64,000 nt of DNA from Paenibacillus sp. FSL H7-0357 (GTDB taxonomy: Bacteria > Bacillota > Bacilli > Paenibacillales > Paenibacillaceae): the NCBI RefSeq assembly GCF_000758525.1, contig NZ_CP009241.1, positions 5,394,001 to 5,458,000 on the forward strand. Reading direction: 5' to 3'. Positions 21,939 through 29,743 of the stretch are shown in pieces. The stretch's first letter is position 1. Every line of letters begins with the position of its first letter. A program made the position numbers and the translations under genes. The notes under the pieces were generated by a model. That model saw nothing but the letters and a program-made list of their open reading frames with translations, was not told where the DNA came from and did no database searches.

Positions 21939-22054
21939 AGTCATACATTGCGAAACAAGCATCCTCAGCTCTTGAGGCTTCCGCACGATTCTTTGTCTCT
22001 GTTATGAAAATTGGTTTACACAGCCCTGAAGCACCAAAAGAATTGCGGAAGTAA
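21935..22054 (+). CDS. agrD: AgrD-like cyclic lactone autoinducer propeptide (39 aa)
   Basis: A 39-residue peptide with an amphipathic N-terminus (MKSYIAKQASSALEASARFF), a middle SVMKIGL and the C-terminal tail PEAPKELRK, which matches the AgrD PxxPKEL tail. It follows AgrB with an ATGA overlap and GGGAGG before it. There is no cysteine anywhere, so a thiolactone cannot form. The Ser in FVSVMKIGL is the plausible ring residue (as in serine-lactone AgrD peptides). The mature peptide is not determinable from sequence. Confidence 0.78.
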   Translation: MKSYIAKQASSALEASARFFVSVMKIGLHSPEAPKELRK

Positions 22055-22075
22055 TTAAACAAGGATGGGGAAAAC

Positions 22076-22441
22076 ATGCGTGTCTTACAAAACGACGGCT
22101 CCTCCCTGGACATCCAGGAAGAAGAAATATTGTATTTTTCCAGCTACAAAAATGCAATATTCGTCCATACGAAAGAAGGCGAGTTTGTTCTCCCCACTAC
22201 TCTTTCCGATCTATGGGTTGCTTATAAGGGTAAAGGATTTGAGCGTCTTGACCGCAGCAATGTCGTGAGTCTCAGCAATGTGGACAGTTATGATGCGGAG
22301 CGGAAGATCGTTCTTTTTAATCAAGGAGAACAATTTGCCACTGTATCTGAGTCCAATGAAGCCCGCCTCAAAAAACATTTAGCAGGACGCAAAAAAGACT
22401 CCTCGCAAGAAGAGAACAAAGACAGCAACAATAAGCAGTGA
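22076..22441 (+). CDS. Stand-alone LytTR DNA-binding protein (121 aa)
   Basis: A LytTR-type regulator, the DNA-binding domain of AgrA/LytR, without the CheY-like receiver. It begins directly in the domain (MRVLQNDGSSLDIQEEEILYF, with FERLDRSNVVSLSNV further on) and ends in a charged tail (KKDSSQEENKDSNNKQ). GGATGGGGAAAAC precedes the ATG. As last gene of the receptor-agrB-agrD operon it is the likely output regulator. With no phosphoacceptor Asp, activation must work by another route than phosphorylation. Confidence 0.78.
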   Translation: MRVLQNDGSSLDIQEEEILYFSSYKNAIFVHTKEGEFVLPTTLSDLWVAYKGKGFERLDRSNVVSLSNVDSYDAERKIVLFNQGEQFATVSESNEARLKKHLAGRKKDSSQEENKDSNNKQ

Positions 22442-22478
22442 TCCCGGTGCACATTAGCACTGGGATCGTTGCTTTTAT
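22440..22478 (+). terminator. Terminator after the LytTR gene
   Basis: GATCCCGGTGC pairs with GCACTGGGATC (one G-T pair) around a six-base loop, followed by GTTGCTTTTATT. It overlaps the stop of the LytTR gene. Confidence 0.7.
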
Positions 22479-22639
22479 TCAACATCCTTCGACCCAATCC
22501 TTCATTTTCCCATATCATTCATTTTTTGTAAAGGGGAATTCACGCTGTGAATACCAGGAGACGGATTTCTTTCCAAATGGTACCATTTAGATAGATTACT
22601 ATAATTTAAGTCATTCTAAATAACCGATGGAGGAATCTA

Positions 22640-22819
22640 ATGGATTATTACTTTCATCCTTCTCCGCGCCCCTCATCCCTTGAAATGTTATCTGACGAAC
22701 AGTTATTGAACATCTATGAATTGGCGGTGGAGGCGAAGGCTTCGCCTGATTTTATTGAAATTATTAAAAATGTACTGAACGGGAGAAAATTAATGGACTC
22801 AGAGCACCTGGATGCTTGA
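22640..22819 (+). CDS. sda: Sda-like sporulation checkpoint protein (59 aa)
   Basis: Sda blocks autophosphorylation of sporulation histidine kinases when replication is perturbed, keeping Spo0A~P low. The core LSDEQLLNIYELAVEAKAS followed by DFIEIIKNVLNGRKL has the two-helix hairpin pattern of B. subtilis Sda (LSDELLIESYFKATE...RDFIELIENEIKRRSL, from memory). A 16-residue N-terminal extension (DYYFHPSPRP...) is unlike Sda. GGAGG lies before the ATG. A promoter-like TATAAT lies near 22600. spo0A is 6 kb away. The gene follows the agr-like operon. Confidence 0.8.
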   Translation: MDYYFHPSPRPSSLEMLSDEQLLNIYELAVEAKASPDFIEIIKNVLNGRKLMDSEHLDA

Positions 22820-22890
22820 TGCTGCTATAATCTCAGCATATTATTACATAGTTTCTACTTTTTGGAATAGGCCTTGCCCGATAAACAGCA

Positions 22891-22934
22891 AAGAAGCCAT
22901 CCTCACTTTAATGTGCAGGATGGCTTCTTTTATT
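22891..22934. terminator. Bidirectional terminator
   Basis: AAGAAGCCATCCT (22891-22903) pairs with AGGATGGCTTCTT (22917-22929), with T-runs in both directions. It closes the sda transcript and the leftward gene ending at 22974. Confidence 0.8.
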
Positions 22935-22973
22935 GGGATGATTAATGATTAGATAAAGGAGAGTACTTCAGGA

Positions 22974-23282
22974 CTACTCGATGAATTCTGTCTTGAAGAC
23001 GTTGTCGAGCTTTCCGCCCAGTCTTTTTTTGAGAGGCACCTTGATATCCCGGCCCAGTTCTTTGAAGAAGGTTTCGATATCACACTTCACATTCTGTGCC
23101 ATGGCGATTATGGTTCCGTCCCCCACGATATTCTGGTTCACTTCGAGAGGCACGTCCACTTCGATATCATATTTCTTAGTCAATGTTTTGATGTATCTCG
23201 CAAAGATCTCCAGCAGCTCTTCGTTGTTGAAATTTTCGATTGCCGCTTTTCCCTTGCTGGTAAATTTCATGTTAACTCTCAT
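22974..23282 (-). CDS. Protein of unknown function (102 aa)
   Basis: Not recognised. A soluble, basic/acidic protein beginning MRVNMKFTSKGKAAIENFNN; the second M is an alternative start. A short hydrophobic VPLEVNQNIVGDGTIIAMAQ segment precedes a charged C-terminus. AAAGGGGATATC precedes the start. It lies downstream of, and in the same direction as, the HTH regulator at 23403, so it may belong to its target region. Confidence 0.5.
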   Translation of the reverse strand: MRVNMKFTSKGKAAIENFNNEELLEIFARYIKTLTKKYDIEVDVPLEVNQNIVGDGTIIAMAQNVKCDIETFFKELGRDIKVPLKKRLGGKLDNVFKTEFIE

Positions 23283-23402
23283 TTGAGATATCCCCTTTTC
23301 TGTGTAACCATTTTTGTTGTTGGTTTATGGATCAAGATGAATAGATGGCTGCAAGAAAGGGCAACATTATTCATTTTTGAAAACAATAGAACGGACGCAC
23401 GC

Positions 23403-24062
23403 TCATTTAAACGCGCCCTTAACCTGCTGCACCTTAAATTGGGTAAACTCCTTAAGTGCCTGGATAACCTCGTCCTGCTCCTCATCCTTCAGCTCATAGA
23501 TGCATTCCCGCAGCCACTCGCCGAAGATATAGGCCTGTCGGCCTTTTCGGGGCTGCTTACGGAGTGAATCCAGATTGCCTTCAAATTTGTCGTTGAGCAC
23601 ATCAGTAAGGTTATATTTCTCAATTTTTTCTATTACCATTCCTGCCCCATATTCCGTTTCATAAACGATGACCTCATCGGAATCAAACGAAACGTACGAA
23701 GTTTCTTTCCCTTCCTTGGACCGAAACTCCTTCAGCTTGTTAAATGCCGTCTCATATATATAATCCTGGGACTGATTAAGGACAGGCAGCTTGTAGCCCT
23801 GCTTAAGTGTCTTGATGTATTCAATATCCGGCATATAGTCGGCCAGATGATACATGCGGTTCTTAAGATCCGCTCCAAGCGCTTCAATGATCTTATCCAG
23901 GTTATCTTTGAGAGGAATACTTTCCCCGCGTTCAATCTTGCTGAGCTGAGAGTAACTGATGCCGCTCTTCTCTTCCAGTCCTCTTAAGGTCAACCCGCGT
24001 GCTTTTCTGAAGTGCCGGATAAAATCCCCCAGCTCATCAGGATAGTTATCGAAATCGTTCAT
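23403..24062 (-). CDS. XRE family transcriptional regulator (219 aa)
   Basis: N-terminal HTH at ~8-65 (FRKARGLTLRGLEEKSGIS, SQLSKIERGESIP), then a larger C-terminal domain of unknown fold (~100-219) with an acidic patch (YETEYGAGMVIEKIEKY). The ATG at 24062 is chosen for AGAGGTGACTCCC just upstream, over a GTG at 24071. A dyad, AACACAA/TTGTGTT, lies in its promoter region and suits autoregulation. The role is unknown; a prophage or stress regulator is possible. Confidence 0.75.
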   Translation of the reverse strand: MNDFDNYPDELGDFIRHFRKARGLTLRGLEEKSGISYSQLSKIERGESIPLKDNLDKIIEALGADLKNRMYHLADYMPDIEYIKTLKQGYKLPVLNQSQDYIYETAFNKLKEFRSKEGKETSYVSFDSDEVIVYETEYGAGMVIEKIEKYNLTDVLNDKFEGNLDSLRKQPRKGRQAYIFGEWLRECIYELKDEEQDEVIQALKEFTQFKVQQVKGAFK

Positions 24063-24086
24063 GGGAGTCACCTCTACCTATATCAT

Positions 24087-24109
24087 AACACAAGATAACA
24101 CTTTGTGTT
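24087..24109. promoter_or_regulatory. AACACAA-N9-TTGTGTT dyad upstream of the XRE gene
   Basis: Inverted heptamers AACACAA (24087-24093) and TTGTGTT (24103-24109) lie 25 bases upstream of the XRE start, within three ATAACA words. It may be the operator for that protein and for the divergent FlxA-like gene at 24234, which is preceded by CCGATAA at 24183, similar to the -10 element of flagellar (sigma-D) promoters; the matching -35 is poor. Confidence 0.5.
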
Positions 24110-24233
24110 TCAATATAACAATTAATCCCTAAAATACTTGCTGCTTATTTAAGCATTATTCTCATTTTAGCGCCCTGCTTTACCGATAAAACATTTATAT
24201 GGTAAATAATTCTTTGATTTGGAGGAAATACCC

Positions 24234-25025
24234 ATGAATTCCATCCCCTCAATCTCAAGTAACGTTAACACTAATACCGCAAACCAAACCATTGCTTCCC
24301 CCCGTGGCAAGGAGATCCAAAGCTTATTAAGCCAAAAAAGCAAATTAAATGAAGAAATCAGCGCGGTTAAGGCCGATAAAGATTTGGACACGAAGATGAA
24401 GGCCGAACGGGTTCAGTCCCTGAGGACCTCAATCCAAAACATTGATGCCCAAATTGCCGAGCTCAAAGCCCAAGAAATGCAAGAAAAAGCTGAACGCAAC
24501 CGGCCCGAGCAGCAGGACAGCAAACCAACGTCAACAGACAGCTCTGCAGCAGTGCTGGACGTTGTTTTAAAGCACAGCACGACTTATGACCGCCTGGGCA
24601 AGCTGGTGGGCCTGAGCAAGAAGCTGGAAGGCTCTATAGATCCGTTAAAGAGCGAATCCAAGATGGAGCACGACAGACTGGCTAACAACCCTACCAAAGA
24701 TATCGGCAGATACGAAATGCTGGAGAATGCAGAATATACCGTCCTGCAGACCAAACGGGAACGGATACTGGATATCCGCTCTACCATACATAATGTCGAT
24801 CAAAAAATTGGCGAGTTGGTTTCCGAGCTCAAAGAGGATAACTCCCGCTTGTCACAAGCAAACAAAGCCGTACCGGAAATTTCCGGACTTGAGGAAGATA
24901 CGGACAGTGATAAGAAGGCTACCAAAGACAGCACTTCGAAAGATAAATCGCTCTCGGGAGACGAAAAAACTGTGGATGATGCTGGAGCTTCCGGGGCGGT
25001 AAAATCAATTGACGTACGGGTGTGA
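24234..25025 (+). CDS. FlxA-like coiled-coil protein (263 aa)
   Basis: Resembles the FlxA-like family of flagellar-regulon coiled-coil proteins in Paenibacillus and other bacteria. A polar Asn/Thr-rich N-terminus (NVNTNTANQTIAS) leads into two long coiled-coil segments (LLSQKSKLNEEISAVK and LRTSIQNIDAQIAELKAQ; then a repeat-like TIHNVDQKIGELVSELK). The C-terminus is a disordered, Asp/Lys/Ser-rich tail. GGAGGAAATACCC precedes the ATG. It may be secreted or surface-linked, though no signal peptide is visible. Function uncertain. Confidence 0.6.
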   Translation: MNSIPSISSNVNTNTANQTIASPRGKEIQSLLSQKSKLNEEISAVKADKDLDTKMKAERVQSLRTSIQNIDAQIAELKAQEMQEKAERNRPEQQDSKPTSTDSSAAVLDVVLKHSTTYDRLGKLVGLSKKLEGSIDPLKSESKMEHDRLANNPTKDIGRYEMLENAEYTVLQTKRERILDIRSTIHNVDQKIGELVSELKEDNSRLSQANKAVPEISGLEEDTDSDKKATKDSTSKDKSLSGDEKTVDDAGASGAVKSIDVRV

Positions 25026-25048
25026 AGGCTTTCGAGGAGATTAACAAA

Positions 25049-25091
25049 AACCGCTATTCACTTCGATTGGTTAATCAAATGAATAGCGGTT
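25049..25091 (+). terminator. Hairpin after the FlxA-like gene
   Basis: AACCGCTATTCA (25049-25060) pairs perfectly with TGAATAGCGGTT (25080-25091) over a 19-base loop. No T-run follows, so termination is likely but unproven. Confidence 0.55.
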
Positions 25092-25123
25092 CAGCTAGAC
25101 TAAGATTTATTTCATTGAAGATT

Positions 25124-25843
25124 TCAACTAAAATTCTGATCAAAACATATATTAGTTTCACATTTAATTTTGTACCATTTACCACCATAGCCCTCGTTTT
25201 CTTGTACAATCAGTCTATTTCCGCATCGTAGGCAATTCTTTGTTACGCTGCTATCTAACTTATACTCTTTAACGTATTCTTCGGCATGTTCTACCTCTTT
25301 GATTTCTTGTCTAAGTGCCTGGTCACTGATGTCGAATTCTTTCATGTCTCCTCTACTAGCATGTATAGACCGGCCAAATGCACCAAACCCTCCAACCAAT
25401 TCGTGATGATGCGTACTAATCCGTCCTCCACCTCTTTCAAACAACTTGATGATTGGCTCATATGTATCATGAAATTTAACAGCAATCGGGTCGCCGGCAT
25501 CAAGCAGTATGCACCATTGAATATAATTGGAGCAAATCATTTTTAAAACCGTTAAATTTATCGGCTCAAGATTAGGACAAATTTTAAACAGATTATCAAA
25601 ATCGAGAAGCTCTATTTCATTATTAATGATTTTCGCCATGCCTGCATAAATACTAACGCCTTCTATAGACATAAATTGTAATAAAACACCAACTCTACGA
25701 TAGTATTCAGCGATAAGTGTAGCATCTGCAGTATATTCACCTTTGGACCTTACATCTTCATACCTTTTATTAGAGATATCTATATAATACTTAGCATCAA
25801 TATTGTTAATTCGATTTACGGCTCTTGTATAATGAGTCTCCAT
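25124..25843 (-). CDS. Zinc-ribbon protein of unknown function downstream of an RNA ligase (239 aa)
   Basis: Not recognised. An N-terminal helical region (YYIDISNKRYEDVRSKGEYT), a middle with ERGGGRISTHHHELVGGFG, and a C-terminal zinc ribbon with C-L-R-C (near 214-217) and CETNIC (near 230-235). Gap of 23 bases to the RNA ligase upstream; GGGGAG precedes its ATG. The histidine-rich loop and zinc ribbon suggest nucleic acid or ribosome contact, but no family is recognised. AT-rich, unlike its neighbours. Confidence 0.6.
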   Translation of the reverse strand: METHYTRAVNRINNIDAKYYIDISNKRYEDVRSKGEYTADATLIAEYYRRVGVLLQFMSIEGVSIYAGMAKIINNEIELLDFDNLFKICPNLEPINLTVLKMICSNYIQWCILLDAGDPIAVKFHDTYEPIIKLFERGGGRISTHHHELVGGFGAFGRSIHASRGDMKEFDISDQALRQEIKEVEHAEEYVKEYKLDSSVTKNCLRCGNRLIVQENEGYGGKWYKIKCETNICFDQNFS

Positions 25844-25866
25844 AATAACTCCCCTATTTTGATCAG

Positions 25867-26643
25867 TTATTTTCTAAACGTTCGTTCATAATCCTCGAAA
25901 CGGATCTTTCTAATTTGTTTACGGTCAGTTGTTCTAACAATGATTCCTTCTGATTTGCCTGTTGCCTCGATCCCTACTTGCGTATTTTCGAACCTTGTTA
26001 AGTAAGAATATGTACTCTCAAGAGAAGTTGGAAATTGGGAACCCTTGATGGTTTCCAGAAGTGGTGCGGACTGCAAATCCATGCGCTCTACAAATCTCTT
26101 CTTCTCAATCTCATTATAAAATGGCTGATTACCATGATCTCGCCACTCCGCAATTTTCTCCTGCGATAACTCTAGTAGTCTATCTAATTCATCCTTATCC
26201 AAGGAGAACACATCAAATACACGATACCCTTGAGTTCTTCTGTCAGAATAGTTCTTGGATGCTTTAGTTTTTCCTCCATAAGATTCCTGATAAATTACGG
26301 TTAATGCCCAGTCACCCTGTGAAAAGATATCTGCTGTTACTTTCTCTGCTAACGGTTTAAGGAATTCCGCAATGTTCCCGTAAGGATTACCGATTCTGTC
26401 TCCTTTTGCATATAACAATTCTTCTCTGGAACCAATCAGATAATCAACTTCGTTATAATCATTTTTAAATAGAATGATTCTTGAATTTTCACCATCTACT
26501 TTTTCGTAAACAAAAACATCGTCTGATTCTGAGAAGCCTTTGGACTCAGTTAATACATCATTCAAGCGACCCCGTTCACCTAATTGATGATAGGTAAGAA
26601 TGCTTGGGTACTTTGTTAAAGAATTAAATTTCTTCAAATTCAA
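25867..26643 (-). CDS. RNA ligase family nucleotidyltransferase
   Basis: An ATP-dependent RNA-repair ligase. The nucleotidyl-lysine motif I is EKVDGENSRI (Lys in KxDG), motif III is near YRVFDVFSLDK, motif IV is KSEGIIVRTTD and motif V is RKIRFEDYERTF. The N-terminal KYPSILTYHQLG ... RGRL is typical of small RNA ligases. I take the start at the TTG at 26643, since GAGAGGAAG lies eight bases before it; the longer frame to 26769 has no ribosome site. It is co-directional with the unknown zinc-ribbon gene and divergent from an ABC-F gene. AT-rich. Confidence 0.82.
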   Translation of the reverse strand: MNLKKFNSLTKYPSILTYHQLGERGRLNDVLTESKGFSESDDVFVYEKVDGENSRIILFKNDYNEVDYLIGSREELLYAKGDRIGNPYGNIAEFLKPLAEKVTADIFSQGDWALTVIYQESYGGKTKASKNYSDRRTQGYRVFDVFSLDKDELDRLLELSQEKIAEWRDHGNQPFYNEIEKKRFVERMDLQSAPLLETIKGSQFPTSLESTYSYLTRFENTQVGIEATGKSEGIIVRTTDRKQIRKIRFEDYERTFRK

Positions 26644-26816
26644 AATATAACTTCCTCTCTCAATGAAAGTATTTTTCAATTTCACGAACAACTTTAATGC
26701 GAAATGATTGAAGTTGGTTGTAAACAGTGTTACTCTATCAACGGTAAACTCAAAATCTATGATCTTCAATACATCTATTAATCGTCACTAATTTAGTTAT
26801 AAAGAAAGGTAATACT

Positions 26817-28556
26817 ATGATAAAAGTTGATAACTTATCCTTCTCATTTCCGCAAAAAGAACTATATAAAAATATTTCATTTACGTTAGAAGAGGCACAA
26901 CATTGCGCTTTTATAGGAACAAGTGGCAGTGGGAAAAGTACACTGATAGATATACTGATGGATCCAGAAAGATATATTTTCGATGGCATGTTAGAGATGG
27001 ACCCAACTTGCACAATTGGGTATGTAAGTCAGTTCTCCCAACTGGACAAATCTAAAGAAACAACAGTTTTTGAATATATTGGACAAGAATTTATTAAGAT
27101 CCAAAATGAAATAAAATCTATTTGCACTGAAATGGAAACATCATCGGAGATTGATTCGTTACTAGAAAAGTATCAATTAGCTTTAGACGCATTTGATTCA
27201 ATTGGCGGGGATGATTTTGAAAGCAATATTAATAAGAAACTAAATCTAGCAAACCTCATGAAGCTAAAAGATCTTAGGGTATCCGACCTGAGTGGCGGAG
27301 AATTCAAACTTATTCAAGTGATGAAGGAAATGCTTAGTAGTCCAGACTTAATGATTATGGACGAACCAGATGTATTTTTAGACTTTGAAAACCTAAATGC
27401 GCTTAAAAATCTTATTAATTCCCACAAAGGAATGCTGCTAGTTGTTACGCACAACCGATATCTATTGAATCATTGTTTCAACAAAATTATACACCTTGAA
27501 AACATGGAAATCCAAGAATTTAATGGGCGATATATTGATTATAACTTCTCATTACTTCAAACTAAAATTGAGTTACAAGAACTCACGGTCGCTGAGAATG
27601 AAGAAATTGAGAGAAACGAGAACATCATCAATAATCTTAGAGTTATCGCAACCTATAACTCAGAAGCATCTAGAGGGAGAGCTTTAAAAGCTAGAGTTAG
27701 GTTTCAAGAGAGATTGGAAGCGCGTAGAATTAAAGCGCCATTCGTAGATATTAAGCAACCGAATATCAGTTTAGGTATTGATAATGAAATTGAAGACAGC
27801 GTTGTTGTAAATGTCAATAATTATAGTGTTTCCTTTGATGAATTGCTTTTAGAAAATGTTAACTTTGAGATAAAATCTACGGATAAAGTAGCTCTTATCG
27901 GTTCAAACGGTACTGGGAAAACGACTTTACTCCGAGAAATCTTTAAAAATAATCATGATTCAATTGAAATAAACACTGATGTTAAAATGGCTTATTTATC
28001 TCAGCTTCAAAGCGAAATACTAAAGGATTCTAATACAATACTGGAAGAATTCATCGATGCCGGGTTTAAAACTAATGATGAGATAAGATCGTATATTTCA
28101 AACTATGGCTTTGAAGGAGAAATCGTTACTCAAAAGATAGAATCTTTATCTGGTGGAGAAAAAAACATGCTTCAATTGGCTAAAGTTTCTGCCAGGAAAG
28201 CAAACGTATTGCTTCTTGATGAACCGACAAGCCATCTAGACACCTATACACAAATAGCACTGGAGAAAGCCATTGAAGACTATAAAGGTGCGATTCTCAT
28301 GATTTCTCATGATTTCTATTCTGTGGTAAATGGTATGGATTATGTTTTAATCATTGCCGATAAGACGATTAGAAAAATGAGTATGCGAAAATTCAGAAAG
28401 ATGATTTATGCTAGTCATTTTGATAGAGACTATTTAGAAACTGAACAAAAGAAAAAATCAGTTGAAATGAAAATAGAATTGGCTTTAAAAGATACTGATT
28501 TTGAACTTGCAAAAGTATTGGTTGATGAGCTGGAAGAGCTGATTAAGTTGCTTTAA
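26817..28556 (+). CDS. ABC-F family ATPase (ribosome-associated)
   Basis: A tandem ABC protein with no membrane domain. Domain 1: Walker A GTSGSGKST (near 37), signature LSGGEFKL, Walker B LMIMDEPDVFLD. A linker (P-site tRNA interaction motif region) spans ~245-320. Domain 2: Walker A GSNGTGKTT, signature LSGGEKNML, Walker B VLLLDEPTSHLD. The first Walker B reads DEPD where T is usual. Such proteins either protect ribosomes from antibiotics (Vga/Lsa-like) or rescue stalled ribosomes. AAAGAAAGG precedes the ATG. It is divergent from the RNA ligase, with a short shared promoter region. Confidence 0.85.
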   Translation: MIKVDNLSFSFPQKELYKNISFTLEEAQHCAFIGTSGSGKSTLIDILMDPERYIFDGMLEMDPTCTIGYVSQFSQLDKSKETTVFEYIGQEFIKIQNEIKSICTEMETSSEIDSLLEKYQLALDAFDSIGGDDFESNINKKLNLANLMKLKDLRVSDLSGGEFKLIQVMKEMLSSPDLMIMDEPDVFLDFENLNALKNLINSHKGMLLVVTHNRYLLNHCFNKIIHLENMEIQEFNGRYIDYNFSLLQTKIELQELTVAENEEIERNENIINNLRVIATYNSEASRGRALKARVRFQERLEARRIKAPFVDIKQPNISLGIDNEIEDSVVVNVNNYSVSFDELLLENVNFEIKSTDKVALIGSNGTGKTTLLREIFKNNHDSIEINTDVKMAYLSQLQSEILKDSNTILEEFIDAGFKTNDEIRSYISNYGFEGEIVTQKIESLSGGEKNMLQLAKVSARKANVLLLDEPTSHLDTYTQIALEKAIEDYKGAILMISHDFYSVVNGMDYVLIIADKTIRKMSMRKFRKMIYASHFDRDYLETEQKKKSVEMKIELALKDTDFELAKVLVDELEELIKLL

Positions 28557-28587
28557 ACTACAACCTTCTGGAATGAAATGATTACAA

Positions 28588-28626
28588 CAAAAAAGACACT
28601 GATGAATAGGATCTCAGTGTCTTTTT
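28588..28626. terminator. Terminator after the ABC-F gene
   Basis: AAAAAGACACTGA pairs with TCAGTGTCTTTTT, with A- and T-runs on the two arms; usable in both directions. Confidence 0.8.
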
Positions 28627-28708
28627 ACTGCATTCATTTCCGAATAGCTCTTGCCGCTAGAAAATCATAAAATCCCCTTACCACTCACGCTCACTGATCC
28701 TAACCCTT

Positions 28709-29527
28709 TCAAGAAACCTTATGTTCAATCCGCAGCTTGTCGGCTACCATGGCAATAAATTCTGAGTTAGTCGGCTTGGATTTGGAGATATTAATGGTAT
28801 AGCCGAACAGGTGGGAGATGCTGTCGATGTTGCCACGGGTCCAGGCCACTTCAATGGCATGACGGATCGCGCGTTCTACGCGTGAAGGCGTGGTCTTGAA
28901 TTTCTCGGCGATGGCCGGATAAAGTGTCTTGGTGATGGCACCGAGGATTTCGATATTGTTGTACACCATCGTAATGGCTTCACGTAAATATTGGTAACCC
29001 TTAATATGGGCCGGAACGCCGATTTCATGAATGATTGAGGTAATGTTGGCATCCAGATTTTTGCCTTTGGAGAGCGGCACAACATTGTTGTTACTTCTGG
29101 AGCCGGAATAATTGGACATGCTGGAGGAGGAGCTCATACTGCCTTGGGTACCAACAAGCTGACGCACACGATTGGCCAGTACCTCCATATCAAACGGCTT
29201 AAGAATATAATAGGACGCGCCAAGCTGCACAGCTCTTTGAGTGATGTTCTCCTGCCCAAAAGCAGTCAGCATAATGATCTTCGGTTGCGGATTCAAATCC
29301 ATATCACGCAGGCGTTCCAGGACGCCAAGTCCATCTAAATGCGGCATAATGATATCAAGAATTAGCACATCCGGAACTTTACGTGCCCCGCTAAGCATTT
29401 GAAGCACTTCTTCACCATTATAGGCAATGCCCGTCACGGTCATGTCTTCCTGTTCCGTAATGTATTCGGCAAGCAAGTTCGTAAACTCTCTGTTATCATC
29501 GGCCAACAACACTTCAATATTCTGCAC
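28709..29527 (-). CDS. spo0A: Sporulation response regulator Spo0A
   Basis: Master regulator of sporulation entry, activated by the phosphorelay. The receiver (residues ~5-125) has the acidic pocket LLADD, the phosphoacceptor Asp in [12 protein letters not shown] (near 56-58) and the switch Lys in YILKPFD. A serine-rich linker ([19 protein letters not shown]) follows. The C-terminal DNA-binding domain carries [21 protein letters not shown], the recognition region of the family. Length of 272 aa is normal. The upstream region has TGTCGAA-type 0A boxes, implying autoregulation. It follows spoIVB. Confidence 0.97.
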   Translation of the reverse strand: MQNIEVLLADDNREFTNLLAEYITEQEDMTVTGIAYNGEEVLQMLSGARKVPDVLILDIIMPHLDGLGVLERLRDMDLNPQPKIIMLTAFGQENITQRAVQLGASYYILKPFDMEVLANRVRQLVGTQGSMSSSSSMSNYSGSRSNNNVVPLSKGKNLDANITSIIHEIGVPAHIKGYQYLREAITMVYNNIEILGAITKTLYPAIAEKFKTTPSRVERAIRHAIEVAWTRGNIDSISHLFGYTINISKSKPTNSEFIAMVADKLRIEHKVS

Positions 29528-29592
29528 TGGCTGCTTCCTCCTTATTAATAACTGCTATTCGAAAATAACATTTATCTTGTCTCCCTTACATT

Positions 29593-29711
29593 TTCGACAT
29601 GCAGTTTGAATATCCTTCTGTCGAAAATTATTTTTCTTTATTTTTTTTCGGCATTGGATTATAATTAAATATTTTGTTTCATGTTTCGATCTTTCTCGCT
29701 TAGCTTCGACA
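29593..29711 (-). promoter_or_regulatory. Three 0A boxes between spoIVB and spo0A
   Basis: TGTCGAA (Spo0A binding consensus TGNCGAA) occurs at 29619-29625 on the plus strand and as TTCGACA at 29593-29599 and 29705-29711. The spo0A start lies at 29527, so Spo0A autoregulation is likely. Sigma-H elements were not identified with confidence. Confidence 0.7.
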
Positions 29712-29743
29712 AAAAAATCTTAAGGCTAAACCGCCTTAAGATT
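29711..29743 (-). terminator. Terminator overlapping the spoIVB stop
   Basis: On the minus strand AATCTTAAGGC pairs with GCCTTAAGATT, followed by seven T. The last codons and stop of spoIVB lie inside the hairpin. Spo0A therefore needs its own promoter. Confidence 0.85.

Noticed and set aside
22546..22554. DnaA-box-like TGTGAATAC upstream of sda
   Set aside because: Only 7 of 9 bases fit; single copy; kept as a remark only.
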